Position numbers and translations under genes: made by a program
Shown: one piece after another, positions 40,569-50,637 of the stretch
Position numbering within the stretch: the stretch's first letter is position 1
How the letters are laid out: each line of letters starts with the position of its first letter
NCBI GenBank assembly: GCA_002439805.1
Contig: DJPQ01000085.1
Coordinates: forward strand, 12,881 to 76,880
Length of the DNA: 64,000 nt
Source of the DNA: Bacteroidales bacterium UBA6408
GTDB taxonomy: Bacteria; Bacteroidota; Bacteroidia; Bacteroidales; UBA932
Direction: 5' to 3'
Notes under the pieces: model-generated
What the model saw: the letters and a program-made list of their open reading frames with translations, nothing else
What the model was told of the DNA's origin: nothing
The model's database searches: none

Positions 40569-42047
40569 ATGACAATCAATCGTTCCGCATTCATTTCTCT
40601 TCTGGGGCTTTTCCTTGCAGGGTGCGTCTCGTGCAGCAGTCCGGAGAATCCCGTGAAGCCGACTCCCGGCGGCGGGGAAACGGACAGCCGTGCGGAGAAA
40701 ATCGAACTCGCGAGGCGTGACCTCACCCGCTCGATGAGTCTTGTCGCCGCCGCAAGGACAAACTATTTCTCCACCGACGGGGCGGCGATGTCCCGCTACT
40801 ACAACCCCTACACCGGTCTGAAGTCCTCAGAGAAGGGCAGCGTGTGGATGTTCACAAGCGCGATTGAGGCGGTGAACTCCGTGCTGCACGGCCTCACTGC
40901 TCTCAGGGATGCGGGGGACGACAGCTTCTACAACAGCTATTTTGCGGCCTACAGTTCAATGCTCTCCGAACTTGTGGAAAACCTCAAGTGGTACGAGGGC
41001 ACATACACCCTGACTTCCTACACGCAGACAAAGGAATGGACGGTCTATGGCGTGGACCGCGCCTCAAGTCCCGGGCAGGCTGCCGTGGAGGGGCGGATGA
41101 ATGTCTATGACGACCAGGAGTGGCTCATCAGGGAACTGATTGAGGCATACAAACTTACTGGCGTGGAACGCTATCTCGAGAAGGCCGAGTATCTCGCTGA
41201 CTATGTGATTGACGGCTGGGACACGACGCTCGACTCCGACGGCAAGGAGCACGGCGGAATAGTCTGGGGACCGGGCTACTACACCAAGCACTCGTGCAGC
41301 AACGGCCCGTTCATAAGCCCGCTCGTCTGGCTGTCGGAGATTTACAGCGGAAAGTCCGACGAGGTTACCTACAGGTACATAGGTGCAGACAAGGCGCGTC
41401 TGACGAAACAGATGAACAAGAGCGAGTACTACCTCATGTACGCGAAGAAGGTCTATGACTTCCAGCGCTCGCACCTCTACCGGAAGAGCACCGGGGTCTA
41501 TGCCGATATGCTCGGCGCGAAGGGCTGGGGCGGCGACAACATCGCCTACGAGACCGTAGATGGCGTCAGATACCGCGGCCACAACGAGGAGGAGTCGGCG
41601 ACCGGCGAGGCATATTCCTATAATTCCGGAACCATGCTCTCCGGCGCGGCTGACCTCTACCGCGTCACCGGCGAACAGGCATATCTCGACGACATGAAGT
41701 CCCTCTCGACCTCGTCGTTCCTCTATTTCGCGAAGAAGTCCGCCGACCGTCCGGGATATTACGAATATGCCATTGACGGCTTCAACAACTGGTTCAACGG
41801 GGTGCTGATGCGCGGATGGGTCGATGTTTCGGCTCATTACGACAACGTCGCCCTCAACATAGGGACATTTCAGAGCAATCTAGATTATGCCTGGGACAAC
41901 TACTTGAACAAGAGTATGTTGCCGACGAGCCTGCTCTACGGCTGGAATTCTGACAAGAGCAAGAACAGGGTCGAGGCGATGTTCACCTTCGCGTTCGCCG
42001 CAGAATATGCGGTCCTCGCAAAATGGCATCTGTCGCAGATTGACTGA
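40569..42047 (+). CDS. GH76 endo-alpha-1,6-mannanase, lipoprotein
   Basis: 492 residues. A lipoprotein signal (LLGLFLAGCVSC) is followed by an (alpha/alpha)6-type helical domain. The consecutive catalytic Asp pair is in MNVYDDQEWLIRELIEAY (Asp181-Asp182), with the GH76 landmarks GIVWGPGYYTKHSCSNGPF and YSYNSGTMLSGAADLYRVTG. GH76 enzymes cut the alpha-1,6-mannan backbone of fungal cell walls or mycobacterial lipomannan. Lipidation suggests a cell-surface enzyme acting before SusCD import. It is 37 bases upstream of susC and likely in the same operon. Confidence 0.85.
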   Translation: MTINRSAFISLLGLFLAGCVSCSSPENPVKPTPGGGETDSRAEKIELARRDLTRSMSLVAAARTNYFSTDGAAMSRYYNPYTGLKSSEKGSVWMFTSAIEAVNSVLHGLTALRDAGDDSFYNSYFAAYSSMLSELVENLKWYEGTYTLTSYTQTKEWTVYGVDRASSPGQAAVEGRMNVYDDQEWLIRELIEAYKLTGVERYLEKAEYLADYVIDGWDTTLDSDGKEHGGIVWGPGYYTKHSCSNGPFISPLVWLSEIYSGKSDEVTYRYIGADKARLTKQMNKSEYYLMYAKKVYDFQRSHLYRKSTGVYADMLGAKGWGGDNIAYETVDGVRYRGHNEEESATGEAYSYNSGTMLSGAADLYRVTGEQAYLDDMKSLSTSSFLYFAKKSADRPGYYEYAIDGFNNWFNGVLMRGWVDVSAHYDNVALNIGTFQSNLDYAWDNYLNKSMLPTSLLYGWNSDKSKNRVEAMFTFAFAAEYAVLAKWHLSQID

Positions 42048-42084
42048 CTGTCATTTTTTGGTTTCGATTTAATAATACGGAAAG

Positions 42085-45000
42085 ATGAAAAAGATACTGA
42101 TAATCGCGGTTTTCTTTCTTTCGGCGGTCGTGCTTGACGCCCAGACAATTACGGTGAGAGGAACGGTCGTCGATGAGTCGGCTCAGCCGGTGTTCGGGGC
42201 AAGCGTCATGGTGAAGGGCTCTAAGACAGGGGTCGCGACGGACATGGACGGGAAATATGAGATTCAGGCGGCCTCCGATGCCGTTCTGGAGTTCTCCTTC
42301 CTCGGATTCGCGACTAAAGACGAGAAAGTTGGCGGACGGCAGGTCATCAATGTCGTGATGGCGGCCGACAACACCTGGCTTGAGTCTGTGGTCGTGGTCG
42401 GCTACGGCACGCAGAAGCGCGGCTCGCTCACCGGCGCCGTGTCCGGCGTGAACGGCGAAAACATGATCAAGACAAAGAATGAGAACCCTCAGAATATGCT
42501 CACCGGCCGTGTGCCGGGCGTGCGCGTGTGGCAGAAGTCGGCCGAGCCGGGAACATACAGCAACAGCATGGACATCCGAGGACTCGGAGAGCCGCTCATC
42601 GTCATCGACGGCGTTCCGCGTTCGACGGAGGATTTTCAGAGGCTGAACGCCAATGACATCGAGAACGTCTCCGTGCTCAAGGATGCATCGGCGGCGATTT
42701 ACGGCGTGCGGGGCGGAAACGGAGTCGTGCTCGTGACCACGAAAAAGGGCTCGGAAGGCAAGGCCGCCGTGCAGTACAACGGCTCGTTCACATTCCAGAT
42801 GCCCGCGACAATGCCGAGGCTTGCGGATGCGCAGGGGGCGATGACCCTCTACAACGAGATGGCGCTGAACAAGTCCGACGGAAGCGGCTCCATAACATTC
42901 ACGAAGGATTTCATGAACCAGTATGCGGACGGCACCCGCAAGGCCGCCGACTGGAACTCGCTTGTGTTTTCGGACATGTCCCCTCAGACACAGCACGACG
43001 TGAGCATTTCCGGAGGCAATGAGAAGTGGCAGTACTATGTGAGCATGGGCTACCTCTACCAGGAGGGATTCTTCCGTTCCCGCGACCTCAACTACTCCAA
43101 GTACAACATCCGCTCCAACATCGACGCGGAACTTGCCCGCGGACTGAAGTTCAACCTCAACATCAGCGGAATCGCCGACAACCGCAGCACGCCGGACTCG
43201 GACGCGGTGACGCTCATCCGCAATCTCTGGAAGCAGGGCGTGCTCTTCCCGGCCTATGTCGATGACGAGCAGACCATGCTCAACTATGAGGGACTTGACC
43301 TCATGCAGAACACAGTCGCGATGATGACCCGTTCCGTCTCCGGCTACAAGGACTACCGCGAGAAGCAGTTCCAGTCGTCGGCGTCGCTCGAATATGATTT
43401 CGGGACCCTTACCGATGCGCTCAAGGGACTGTCGCTCAAGGGAATGGCGAGCTACGATTTCCGTTATGACGACAACGAGTTCTTCCGCAAATCCTACAAC
43501 CTATACGCGCAGGACGAACTTACGGGCGAGTATGTCGCCAAGGAGTTCTCCGACCACTCCGACCGCCTTACCCGCGAGAACTACACCAAGTGGCAGGCTC
43601 TCGGGCAGATTCTTCTCAACTACAGCCGTACTTTCGCGGAAAGGCACGATGTGGGCGCGACCTTCGGCTATGAGGCCCAGAAGCGCCGGGGCGACAACTA
43701 CTACCTCATCGGCGACCTTGCCTTCAGTTCCCCGTACCTCACCGCGCTGAAGGACAAGACACAATCCACCTATGTTGACATCAACAGCAATATAGGCTCT
43801 TTCTATAATCTTGCCTATCAGGCTCTCATCGGCCGCGTGAACTACGCCTTCGATAACCGCTACCTCTTCGAAGCCCAGTTCCGCTACGACGGCTCGTCAA
43901 AGTTCGCCCCGGGACACCAGTGGGGATTCTTCCCGTCCGCGTCTGTGGGCTGGCGCATCTCTGAGGAGCCTTTCTTCAAGAACTGCGGCGCTTTGTCGTT
44001 CATCAACCAGTTCAAGATAAGGGCAAGCTACGGCTCGCTCGGAGACGACAGCGACCTGAACTACGAATGGATTTCCGGCTATGTCTATCCGGCGACGGGA
44101 ACGGACGGCGAGAAGGGCTACTACAGCGGCTATGCCCCGGCCTACCTGATTGACGGGGAGATGGTCTATGGCGTGACCACGTCTCCGCTCCCGAACACGA
44201 ACATAACCTGGCTCAAGTCAAAGACGTTCAACATCGGCGTTGATTTCGAGGCGTGGAACGGTATGCTCGGAATCACTTTCGACTACTTCCAGCGCAGCCG
44301 TGACGGCGTGTTCGGACAGAACACATCCTCGCTTCCTACGGTCGTCGGCGCTTCCGCCCCGGTGGAGAACCTCAACAGCGACAGGAATCTCGGTCTGGAG
44401 CTTGAACTCTCGCACCGCCACAAGGCCGGTGACTTCAGCTACGGTCTCACGGGAATCGTCACCATCACCCGCCGGCAGAACCTCAAGGCCTACGGACAGG
44501 GCCCTTACGGCAATTCCTACGACCGCTGGCGCAACGACAACCTCACCAACCGCTATCAGGGCATCCAGTTCGGCTACGAGTCGGCGGGACGCTACGAGTC
44601 TTGGGAGGACATCTGGAGCTACGACATCTACAAGGAGAACAGCACCCTGCCGGGCGACTATAAGTATCTGGACTGGAACGGCGACGGCGAAATCAACAGC
44701 CTGGACGAGCACCCTTATGCCTACGACCAGACTCCGTGGATGAACTACTCCCTCTCGTTCAACTGCGCGTGGAAGGGGCTGGATTTCAGTATGCTGCTTC
44801 AGGGCTCGGCGCTCGGCTCCTATATGTATGACGAACCGCTCTACTCCATCTGGGGCTCCAACGGAGGCGGCGCTCTTGAGCAGTTCCTCGACCGCTGGCA
44901 TCCTGTGGGCGACTACACCGACCCGTTCGACCAGACCCTCCAGTGGACTTCCGGACATTACGCCTTCACCGGACATTCCCCGGAGAAGAACTCCTCGTTC

Positions 45001-45225
45001 AACCGCGTCAGCACGTCATATCTCCGTCTCAAGAGCATAGAACTCGGCTACACGATTCCAAAGTTCCGCAGGTCGTCCTTCGGGCTGAGGGTGTTCGTGA
45101 ATGCATATAACCTTCTGACTTTCACGGGGATAAAATATGTCGATCCGGAGCATCCGGACACCGACTACGGAAGGATGTACCCTCTGAACAAAACCGTTTC
45201 CCTCGGTATGAATCTGTCATTCTAA
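42085..45225 (+). CDS. SusC-type TonB-dependent outer-membrane receptor
   Basis: 1046 residues. Signal peptide (1-19), then the CarboxypepD_reg-like domain (VRGTVVDESAQPVFGASVMV). The SusC-signature stretch LESVVVVGYGTQKRGSLTGAV precedes the plug (LTGRVPGVRVWQK; IVIDGVPRSTEDFQRLNANDIENVSVLKDASAAIYG). A 22-strand barrel follows, with an aromatic C-terminus (SLGMNLSF). It imports oligosaccharides together with the SusD lid encoded 6 bases downstream. Given the GH76, GH92 and GH125 neighbours, the cargo is probably alpha-manno-oligosaccharide. Confidence 0.96.
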   Translation: MKKILIIAVFFLSAVVLDAQTITVRGTVVDESAQPVFGASVMVKGSKTGVATDMDGKYEIQAASDAVLEFSFLGFATKDEKVGGRQVINVVMAADNTWLESVVVVGYGTQKRGSLTGAVSGVNGENMIKTKNENPQNMLTGRVPGVRVWQKSAEPGTYSNSMDIRGLGEPLIVIDGVPRSTEDFQRLNANDIENVSVLKDASAAIYGVRGGNGVVLVTTKKGSEGKAAVQYNGSFTFQMPATMPRLADAQGAMTLYNEMALNKSDGSGSITFTKDFMNQYADGTRKAADWNSLVFSDMSPQTQHDVSISGGNEKWQYYVSMGYLYQEGFFRSRDLNYSKYNIRSNIDAELARGLKFNLNISGIADNRSTPDSDAVTLIRNLWKQGVLFPAYVDDEQTMLNYEGLDLMQNTVAMMTRSVSGYKDYREKQFQSSASLEYDFGTLTDALKGLSLKGMASYDFRYDDNEFFRKSYNLYAQDELTGEYVAKEFSDHSDRLTRENYTKWQALGQILLNYSRTFAERHDVGATFGYEAQKRRGDNYYLIGDLAFSSPYLTALKDKTQSTYVDINSNIGSFYNLAYQALIGRVNYAFDNRYLFEAQFRYDGSSKFAPGHQWGFFPSASVGWRISEEPFFKNCGALSFINQFKIRASYGSLGDDSDLNYEWISGYVYPATGTDGEKGYYSGYAPAYLIDGEMVYGVTTSPLPNTNITWLKSKTFNIGVDFEAWNGMLGITFDYFQRSRDGVFGQNTSSLPTVVGASAPVENLNSDRNLGLELELSHRHKAGDFSYGLTGIVTITRRQNLKAYGQGPYGNSYDRWRNDNLTNRYQGIQFGYESAGRYESWEDIWSYDIYKENSTLPGDYKYLDWNGDGEINSLDEHPYAYDQTPWMNYSLSFNCAWKGLDFSMLLQGSALGSYMYDEPLYSIWGSNGGGALEQFLDRWHPVGDYTDPFDQTLQWTSGHYAFTGHSPEKNSSFNRVSTSYLRLKSIELGYTIPKFRRSSFGLRVFVNAYNLLTFTGIKYVDPEHPDTDYGRMYPLNKTVSLGMNLSF

Positions 45226-45231
45226 GATGTT

Positions 45232-47298
45232 ATGAAAAAGATATTTACAGCGATATTGTCCGTTCTTGCGGTATGTTCGTGCAATATGGACATAACCCCT
45301 AAGAACATAGTTTCCGACGACGACATGATGGGTTCGCCTAAGGGAATGTCCATCTATATGGCTACGCTCTATTCGCACATGCCGTTCGAGGACTTCAAGT
45401 ATATGGCGGCGTGGGGCTTCAATTTCAACGGATGGCTCGGGACGCTCGGGATTGACGGCTGCGGCGAGGCGATGAACCGCGACGACGTCTTCCGCACTTT
45501 TCAGGGCGAGGAGAATCCGTGCTGGAGCAACGCCTTCGAACTTATACACGACGCCAACCATCTCATCGAGTCCCTTCCGTCCTACAAGTCGAACTTCACA
45601 GACGCGGAATATGACTTTTTCATGGGGCAGGGATATTTCGTCCGCGCCTATGTCTTCTATCAGATGGCACGGCGCTTCGGCGGCATTCCGCTTGTGACGC
45701 ACACCATTTCATATCCGAATACTGCCGATAAACTTGAGGTTCCCCGCGCTTCCGAGGAGGAGACATGGGACTGGATTTGCAAGGATTTCGACACGGCGGT
45801 CTCGCTTCTTCCTTCGACTTCGCTCCAGAGCGGCTTGCCGAACAAGTATGCCGCCCTCGCTTTCAAGGCTGAGGCCATGCTCTATGCCGGGTCGGTCGCG
45901 AAGTACAACGAAACGGTCACGGGACGGCTCACCGGAGTCGGGACCAAGACCGGAGTCAGGGTAATTGGCTTTTCCCAGGACAGTTACCGCGAGGCTTACG
46001 TCCGCTATTTCTCCGAGGCCTACAAGGCTGCGCGTGAGGTGATGGAGTCGGGGAGATATTCCCTCTATAAGAAGAAATGGGCGGCAGGAGACAAGGAGGC
46101 GATGTATCAGAACATGGTGGATATGTTCAGCGACCTTACAAGTCCGGAGAACATCTTCGTGAAGGAATATCTCTATCCTTCTCTCACCCACGGACTTGAC
46201 GCCTACAGCTCACCTTTCATATTCCGCGACCCGCTCTGCTCCGGCAGCTGTCCTTCGCTCGATTTCGTCGAACTTTTTGACGGCTTTGACAGGTATGCCG
46301 ACGGAACAATCCGTGTCACTGACGGGGAGGACAACACCAAGGGACACTACCTCATGTTCGACTCCACGATGGATTTCTTCAAGAACGCCGAGCCTCGTCT
46401 GAGGGCTTATGTGATTCTTCCGGGCGACGTGTTCCGCAATCAGGAAATTGAAATCAGGGCCGGGGTCTATACGGGCGGCACGCCGGTGTCACCGCTCTGG
46501 GACGACTACTCCTGGAGCCGTGCCACCCAGAACTTCTACCAGAACCTGCCGCAGTATACAGGCACGCCCAAGACCCTTTACCTCAGTCCCCGTGCGCAGT
46601 CCGGGCAGGAAATCGTGACGCTTGACGACAACACGCAGATGACCGCAGCCGGGGCGAACGGGCCTTTCTATGACGTGAAGGACAACGAGGCCAACCTTTC
46701 CGGTTTCTATCTGAGGAAGTATCTCAATCCGGATCCGAACTACATCCGGGGCGAGGGCAAGTCCGCCCAGCCTTTCATCCTCATGCGCTATGCCGACGTG
46801 CTTCTGGCGGCGGCCGAGGCGGGAGTGGAGCTTTCAATCGAGGGCGTAGCCTCTCCGGTTGAGGGCGACAATATGCTGGACGTGGCCACGAAGGCAATCA
46901 ACGACATCCGTGAGCGTGCCGGGGCTGACCTTCTGACGGGAAGCCTTTCCGGAGACGAGGACAGCCGCGACCAGGTGCGCCGTGAGCGCCGCAAGGAACT
47001 GGCGTTCGAGCACAAGTCCAAGTGGGACATCCGCCGCTGGAGGGTGCAGCATGCCGAGGGGCGTGACGGCTTCTGGGGCGAGAAGCGCGACGCGAGCCGC
47101 TTCGGGAACGGCGAGAGCTACCGTCTGCACGGTCTCTATCCGTTCTACAGCACGGCGGCGAAAAAGTACTTCTTCGACGCCAACTTCCAGATGGCGCGTG
47201 AGATGGAACTGAAATATACTCCTACGGACTATTATTTCGAAATTCCGTCTTCTGAAGTGGCAAAAAGTGCATACATAGATCAACAACCTAATAGATAA
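45232..47298 (+). CDS. SusD-type starch-binding-like lipoprotein
   Basis: 688 residues, somewhat long for the family (usually 500-650). Lipoprotein signal (LAVCSCNMDITP). N-terminal SusD-like helical region with TPR-like hairpins (VFYQMARRFGGIPLVT) and the C-terminal RagB/SusD segment (ILMRYADVLLAAAEAG; INDIRERAGADLL; VRRERRKELAFEHKSKWDIRRW). It forms the surface lid of the SusC transporter and binds the incoming glycan. An insertion in the middle (about residues 330-500) explains the extra length. It is 6 bases after susC and 6 before the next gene. Confidence 0.95.
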   Translation: MKKIFTAILSVLAVCSCNMDITPKNIVSDDDMMGSPKGMSIYMATLYSHMPFEDFKYMAAWGFNFNGWLGTLGIDGCGEAMNRDDVFRTFQGEENPCWSNAFELIHDANHLIESLPSYKSNFTDAEYDFFMGQGYFVRAYVFYQMARRFGGIPLVTHTISYPNTADKLEVPRASEEETWDWICKDFDTAVSLLPSTSLQSGLPNKYAALAFKAEAMLYAGSVAKYNETVTGRLTGVGTKTGVRVIGFSQDSYREAYVRYFSEAYKAAREVMESGRYSLYKKKWAAGDKEAMYQNMVDMFSDLTSPENIFVKEYLYPSLTHGLDAYSSPFIFRDPLCSGSCPSLDFVELFDGFDRYADGTIRVTDGEDNTKGHYLMFDSTMDFFKNAEPRLRAYVILPGDVFRNQEIEIRAGVYTGGTPVSPLWDDYSWSRATQNFYQNLPQYTGTPKTLYLSPRAQSGQEIVTLDDNTQMTAAGANGPFYDVKDNEANLSGFYLRKYLNPDPNYIRGEGKSAQPFILMRYADVLLAAAEAGVELSIEGVASPVEGDNMLDVATKAINDIRERAGADLLTGSLSGDEDSRDQVRRERRKELAFEHKSKWDIRRWRVQHAEGRDGFWGEKRDASRFGNGESYRLHGLYPFYSTAAKKYFFDANFQMAREMELKYTPTDYYFEIPSSEVAKSAYIDQQPNR

Positions 47299-47304
47299 CG
47301 AATT

Positions 47305-48123
47305 ATGTCTGATATGAAAAATATGATGCTTGCTGCGGCGCTCGGAGGACTGCTGCTGAGTTCCTGCTCGCTTTTCAGACTTGACAACTATGACGCTCCG
47401 GAGGAGACGCTCTACGGCAAGGTCACGGACGTTAAGACCGGAGACCCGGTGCTGACGGACCAGGGTTCGGAGGGCATCCGAGTGAGGCTGATTGAGACCA
47501 GCTGGGAGGGGAACGTGACCCCTCAGGACTTCAACTGCCGTCCGGACGGAACTTTCCGCAACACAAAGCTTTTCGAGGCCGACTATAACATCCGTGTCGA
47601 TGGTCCGTTCGTGCCGATTGTGCTTGAGGACAGTGACGGGAATGTCGTCAGGAATGCCAGCGTGAATACCCACATCAAGGGCAGCACCGAGGTCAATTTT
47701 GAGGTACAGCCGTTCCTGAAGGTGGAATTTGTCGGTTCTCCGACAGTGAGCGCGGGAAAGGTCACGGCGAATGTCAAGGTGACGCGCGCCACCACCCGCG
47801 AGGAGCTTGCCGCTGCGATGGAGGCGACCAAGACCTGGAAGGATGCCTACGCGAATGTCACTGACATCCAGCTCTTCGTGAGCCGTTCCTCTTCGGTGGG
47901 CTACCGTGCCCGCGACACTCGTTGGTCTTCCGAACTGACATACACGGGCTCAGCGTTCGAGGCCGAGCTCGGCAAGTCTGTGCGGATAAAGTCCAACGGA
48001 ACCATCCCTTCGGGGCAGAAGGTCTTTATCCGTGCGGCGGCGAGGATTAACTATGACACGCCGGCGGGGAGCGGGACGAGGAGGTGGAACTATTCTGAAG
48101 CGGTAGAGGTTGACATTCCTTGA
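47305..48123 (+). CDS. DUF3823-type lipoprotein (SusE position)
   Basis: 272 residues. Lipoprotein signal (GGLLLSSCSLFRLDNY). An N-terminal beta-sandwich like carboxypeptidase-regulatory domains (ETLYGKVTDVKTGDPVLTDQ) is followed by a second Ig-like domain (KVTANVKVTR...). This is the DUF3823 layout seen behind SusCD pairs, probably a surface glycan-binding or accessory protein. It is 6 bases after susD. Its last Pro codon and TGA stop are part of the outer stem of element copy G, an 18-bp perfect inverted repeat. Confidence 0.8.
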   Translation: MSDMKNMMLAAALGGLLLSSCSLFRLDNYDAPEETLYGKVTDVKTGDPVLTDQGSEGIRVRLIETSWEGNVTPQDFNCRPDGTFRNTKLFEADYNIRVDGPFVPIVLEDSDGNVVRNASVNTHIKGSTEVNFEVQPFLKVEFVGSPTVSAGKVTANVKVTRATTREELAAAMEATKTWKDAYANVTDIQLFVSRSSSVGYRARDTRWSSELTYTGSAFEAELGKSVRIKSNGTIPSGQKVFIRAAARINYDTPAGSGTRRWNYSEAVEVDIP

Positions 48124-48240
48124 TGTCAGAAAAAGCGGATTGCGGCGTTGCTCGTCTTGTCAAAATCCTCACAACCAACAGGTTGCTGCGGTTTTGCCTT
48201 TACCGTGCGCCTTGCACTCCATCTTTTTCTGACATCAAGG
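48118..48240 (+). repeat. Dispersed stem-loop element, copy G, with an 18-bp perfect outer stem
   Basis: CCTTGATGTCAGAAAAAG (48118-48135) and its exact reverse complement (48223-48240) enclose the element. The inner stem is CAAAA/TTTTG. The apical hairpin is CAACC-AACA-GGTTG, a loop variant. The basal blocks are GCGGATTGCGGCGTTG and GCGCCTTGCACTCCATC. The 5' arm includes the last codon and stop of the upstream gene. Confidence 0.9.
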
Positions 48241-48336
48241 CGGCTCAGCCGGAGCTGATTGCCGCGTTGCTTGCGTAAATATTTTTTTGTAAAAACAGAC
48301 GCTTTATTCGTCTTATATAATGTAACAGCTTCTCAG

Positions 48337-50637
48337 ATGAAACTGAATTCTCTTAAAATATTCATTACTGCGGTGGCGCTGTCCTTTCTCGGGACGGCGT
48401 GCGCCGTGTCTCAAGAGCCCGTGGACACCCCGGCGGATTATGTGAGCACGCTGGTCGGCACGCAGTCCAAGCACAGCTTCTCCACCGGCAACACCTATCC
48501 TGCAATCGCCCGTCCGTGGGGAATGAACTTCTGGACTCCCATGACCGGGACTATGGGCGACGGCTGGACCTACAGCTACACCGACGACCGGATTCGCGGC
48601 TTCAAGCAGACGCATCAGCCGAGCCCGTGGATAAACGACTACGGCCAGTTCGCGCTGATGCCGGTGACCAACGGCGAAGTCTTTGACCAGAATGAGCGCG
48701 CAAGCTGGTTCTCCCACAAGGCCGAGACCGCGAAACCATACTATTACAGCGTCTATCTCGCCGACCACGATGTTCTTACGGAGCTCACCGCCACGGAACG
48801 CGCCGCCGCCTTCCGCCTGACCTATCCTGAGCGCGAACGGTCCTACCTTGTCGTGGATGCGTTCGACAACGGCTCGTGGACGAAGGTGATTCCGGAGAAG
48901 AACATGATTGTCGGCTACACGACGAAAAATTCCGGCGGAGTCCCGGATAATTTCTGCAACTGGTTCGTCATCGTCTCGGACACTCCGTTCGAGAGCGTGG
49001 CCACCGTCAGCGACGGGCGGCATATCTCAAAGGAACTTGAGTCTGACTCATCGCATTCGGGCGCGGTCGTCGGCTTCAGGACAGAACGCGGACAGGAGGT
49101 GAACCTTCGCGTCGCGTCTTCGTTCATAAGCCTCGAACAGGCGGAGCGCAATCTCTCCGAACTCGGCGACGGCGACTTCGACCGCCTCACGGCCGAGAGC
49201 AAGTCACGCTGGAACGATGTCCTCGGACGCATCAGCGTCGAGGACGACGACATCGACAATCTCCGTACATTCTACTCCTGCCTCTACCGCTCGGTGCTTT
49301 TCCCGCGCAACCTTTCTGAGACCGATGCCGATGGCAACATCATTCATTACAGCCCCTACAACGGCGAGGTCCGTCCCGGGTATATGTTCACTGACACAGG
49401 CTTCTGGGACACCTTCCGCTGCCTTTTCCCGCTGCTGAACCTTGTCTGGCCCGACGAGAATGCCAAGATGCAGGAGGGGCTTGTGAACGCATGGCTTGAG
49501 AGCGGGTTCCTTCCCGAGTGGGCGAGCCCCGGACATCGCGGCTGCATGGTCGGGAACAATTCGGCTTCAGTCGTTGCTGATGCATATATAAAAGGCCTGA
49601 GAGGCTACGACATCGAGGCTCTTTGGGAGGCCGTGAAGCACGGGGCTAATTCCGTGCATCCTGAGGTCAGTTCGACCGGACGATTGGGTTGGGAGGAATA
49701 TAACCGTCTGGGATATGTCCCTTGCGATGTCGGAATCAACGAGAGCGCGGCGAGGACATTGGAATATGCCTACGATGACTGGTGCATCTGGACGCTCGGA
49801 AAGGCTTTGGGAAAATCAGACGACGAGATAGGGATATATAAGGAAAGGGCTCTGAACTACAGGAATCTCTATCTTCCCGACGCTTCGCTCATGTGCGGAT
49901 GCCGTGCCGACGGCAGCTTTAGCCTTCCGCTTAATCCTTACAAATGGGGCGGCGACTTCACGGAGGGCAACGCGCTGCAATACACATGGTCCGTTTTCCA
50001 TGACCCCGCCGGGCTTATGGCCCTGATGGGAGGGGAGGACGAGTTTAACGCGAACCTCGACAATATGTTTAATGTTCCGCCGATTTTCGACGACAGCTAC
50101 TACGGCTTCACCATCCACGAAATCCGTGAGATGCAGGTGATGAACATGGGAAACTACGCCCATGGCAACCAGCCCATCCAGCACATGCTCTATCTCTACG
50201 ACTGGGGAGGTCAGCCGTGGAAGGCGCAGAAGCGCATACGCGAGGTGATGGACAAGTTCTACACGAGCGCTCCCGACGGCTACTGCGGCGACGAGGACAA
50301 CGGGCAGACCTCGGCGTGGTATGTGTTCTCGGCGCTCGGGTTCTACCCTGTCTGCCCGGCGACCGACCAGTACGCGATAGGCACTCCGCTCTTCAGCAAG
50401 GCCACGATTAGCCTGCCGTCTGGCAACAGGGTAGTGATTGACGCGAAGGACAACGGACGGGATAACTTCTATATCAAGTCTTTGAAACTCAACGGAAAGA
50501 CATATACCAAGACATATTTCACCCACGGCGACCTCATCAGCGGAGCGAAGATTGATTTCACGATGTCCCCGGAACCGGACACTCTCCGCTCGACGGCTCT
50601 CTCCGACCGGCCATATTCATTCTCCGACGAAGAGTGA
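48337..50637 (+). CDS. GH92 alpha-mannosidase with Gln at the general-acid position
   Basis: 766 residues from ATG 48337 (signal peptide to about TACAVSQ, possibly lipidated); the frame upstream to 48259 is not used. GH92 landmarks are present: YVSTLVGTQSKHSFSTGNTYPA at the N-terminus, FTDTGFWDTFRCLFPLLNLV, GFLPEWASPGHRGCMVGNNSA and CGDEDNGQTSAWYVFSALGF (calcium/base region). The motif usually written GNEPSHH reads HGNQPIQHM here, with Gln612 in place of the catalytic Glu. GH92 members with this change are reported to act on mannose-1-phospho-6-mannose, where the phosphate leaving group needs no acid, so phosphomannan is a candidate substrate. Periplasmic or surface. It follows copy G and precedes the GH125 fusion. 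Confidence 0.88.
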   Translation: MKLNSLKIFITAVALSFLGTACAVSQEPVDTPADYVSTLVGTQSKHSFSTGNTYPAIARPWGMNFWTPMTGTMGDGWTYSYTDDRIRGFKQTHQPSPWINDYGQFALMPVTNGEVFDQNERASWFSHKAETAKPYYYSVYLADHDVLTELTATERAAAFRLTYPERERSYLVVDAFDNGSWTKVIPEKNMIVGYTTKNSGGVPDNFCNWFVIVSDTPFESVATVSDGRHISKELESDSSHSGAVVGFRTERGQEVNLRVASSFISLEQAERNLSELGDGDFDRLTAESKSRWNDVLGRISVEDDDIDNLRTFYSCLYRSVLFPRNLSETDADGNIIHYSPYNGEVRPGYMFTDTGFWDTFRCLFPLLNLVWPDENAKMQEGLVNAWLESGFLPEWASPGHRGCMVGNNSASVVADAYIKGLRGYDIEALWEAVKHGANSVHPEVSSTGRLGWEEYNRLGYVPCDVGINESAARTLEYAYDDWCIWTLGKALGKSDDEIGIYKERALNYRNLYLPDASLMCGCRADGSFSLPLNPYKWGGDFTEGNALQYTWSVFHDPAGLMALMGGEDEFNANLDNMFNVPPIFDDSYYGFTIHEIREMQVMNMGNYAHGNQPIQHMLYLYDWGGQPWKAQKRIREVMDKFYTSAPDGYCGDEDNGQTSAWYVFSALGFYPVCPATDQYAIGTPLFSKATISLPSGNRVVIDAKDNGRDNFYIKSLKLNGKTYTKTYFTHGDLISGAKIDFTMSPEPDTLRSTALSDRPYSFSDEE

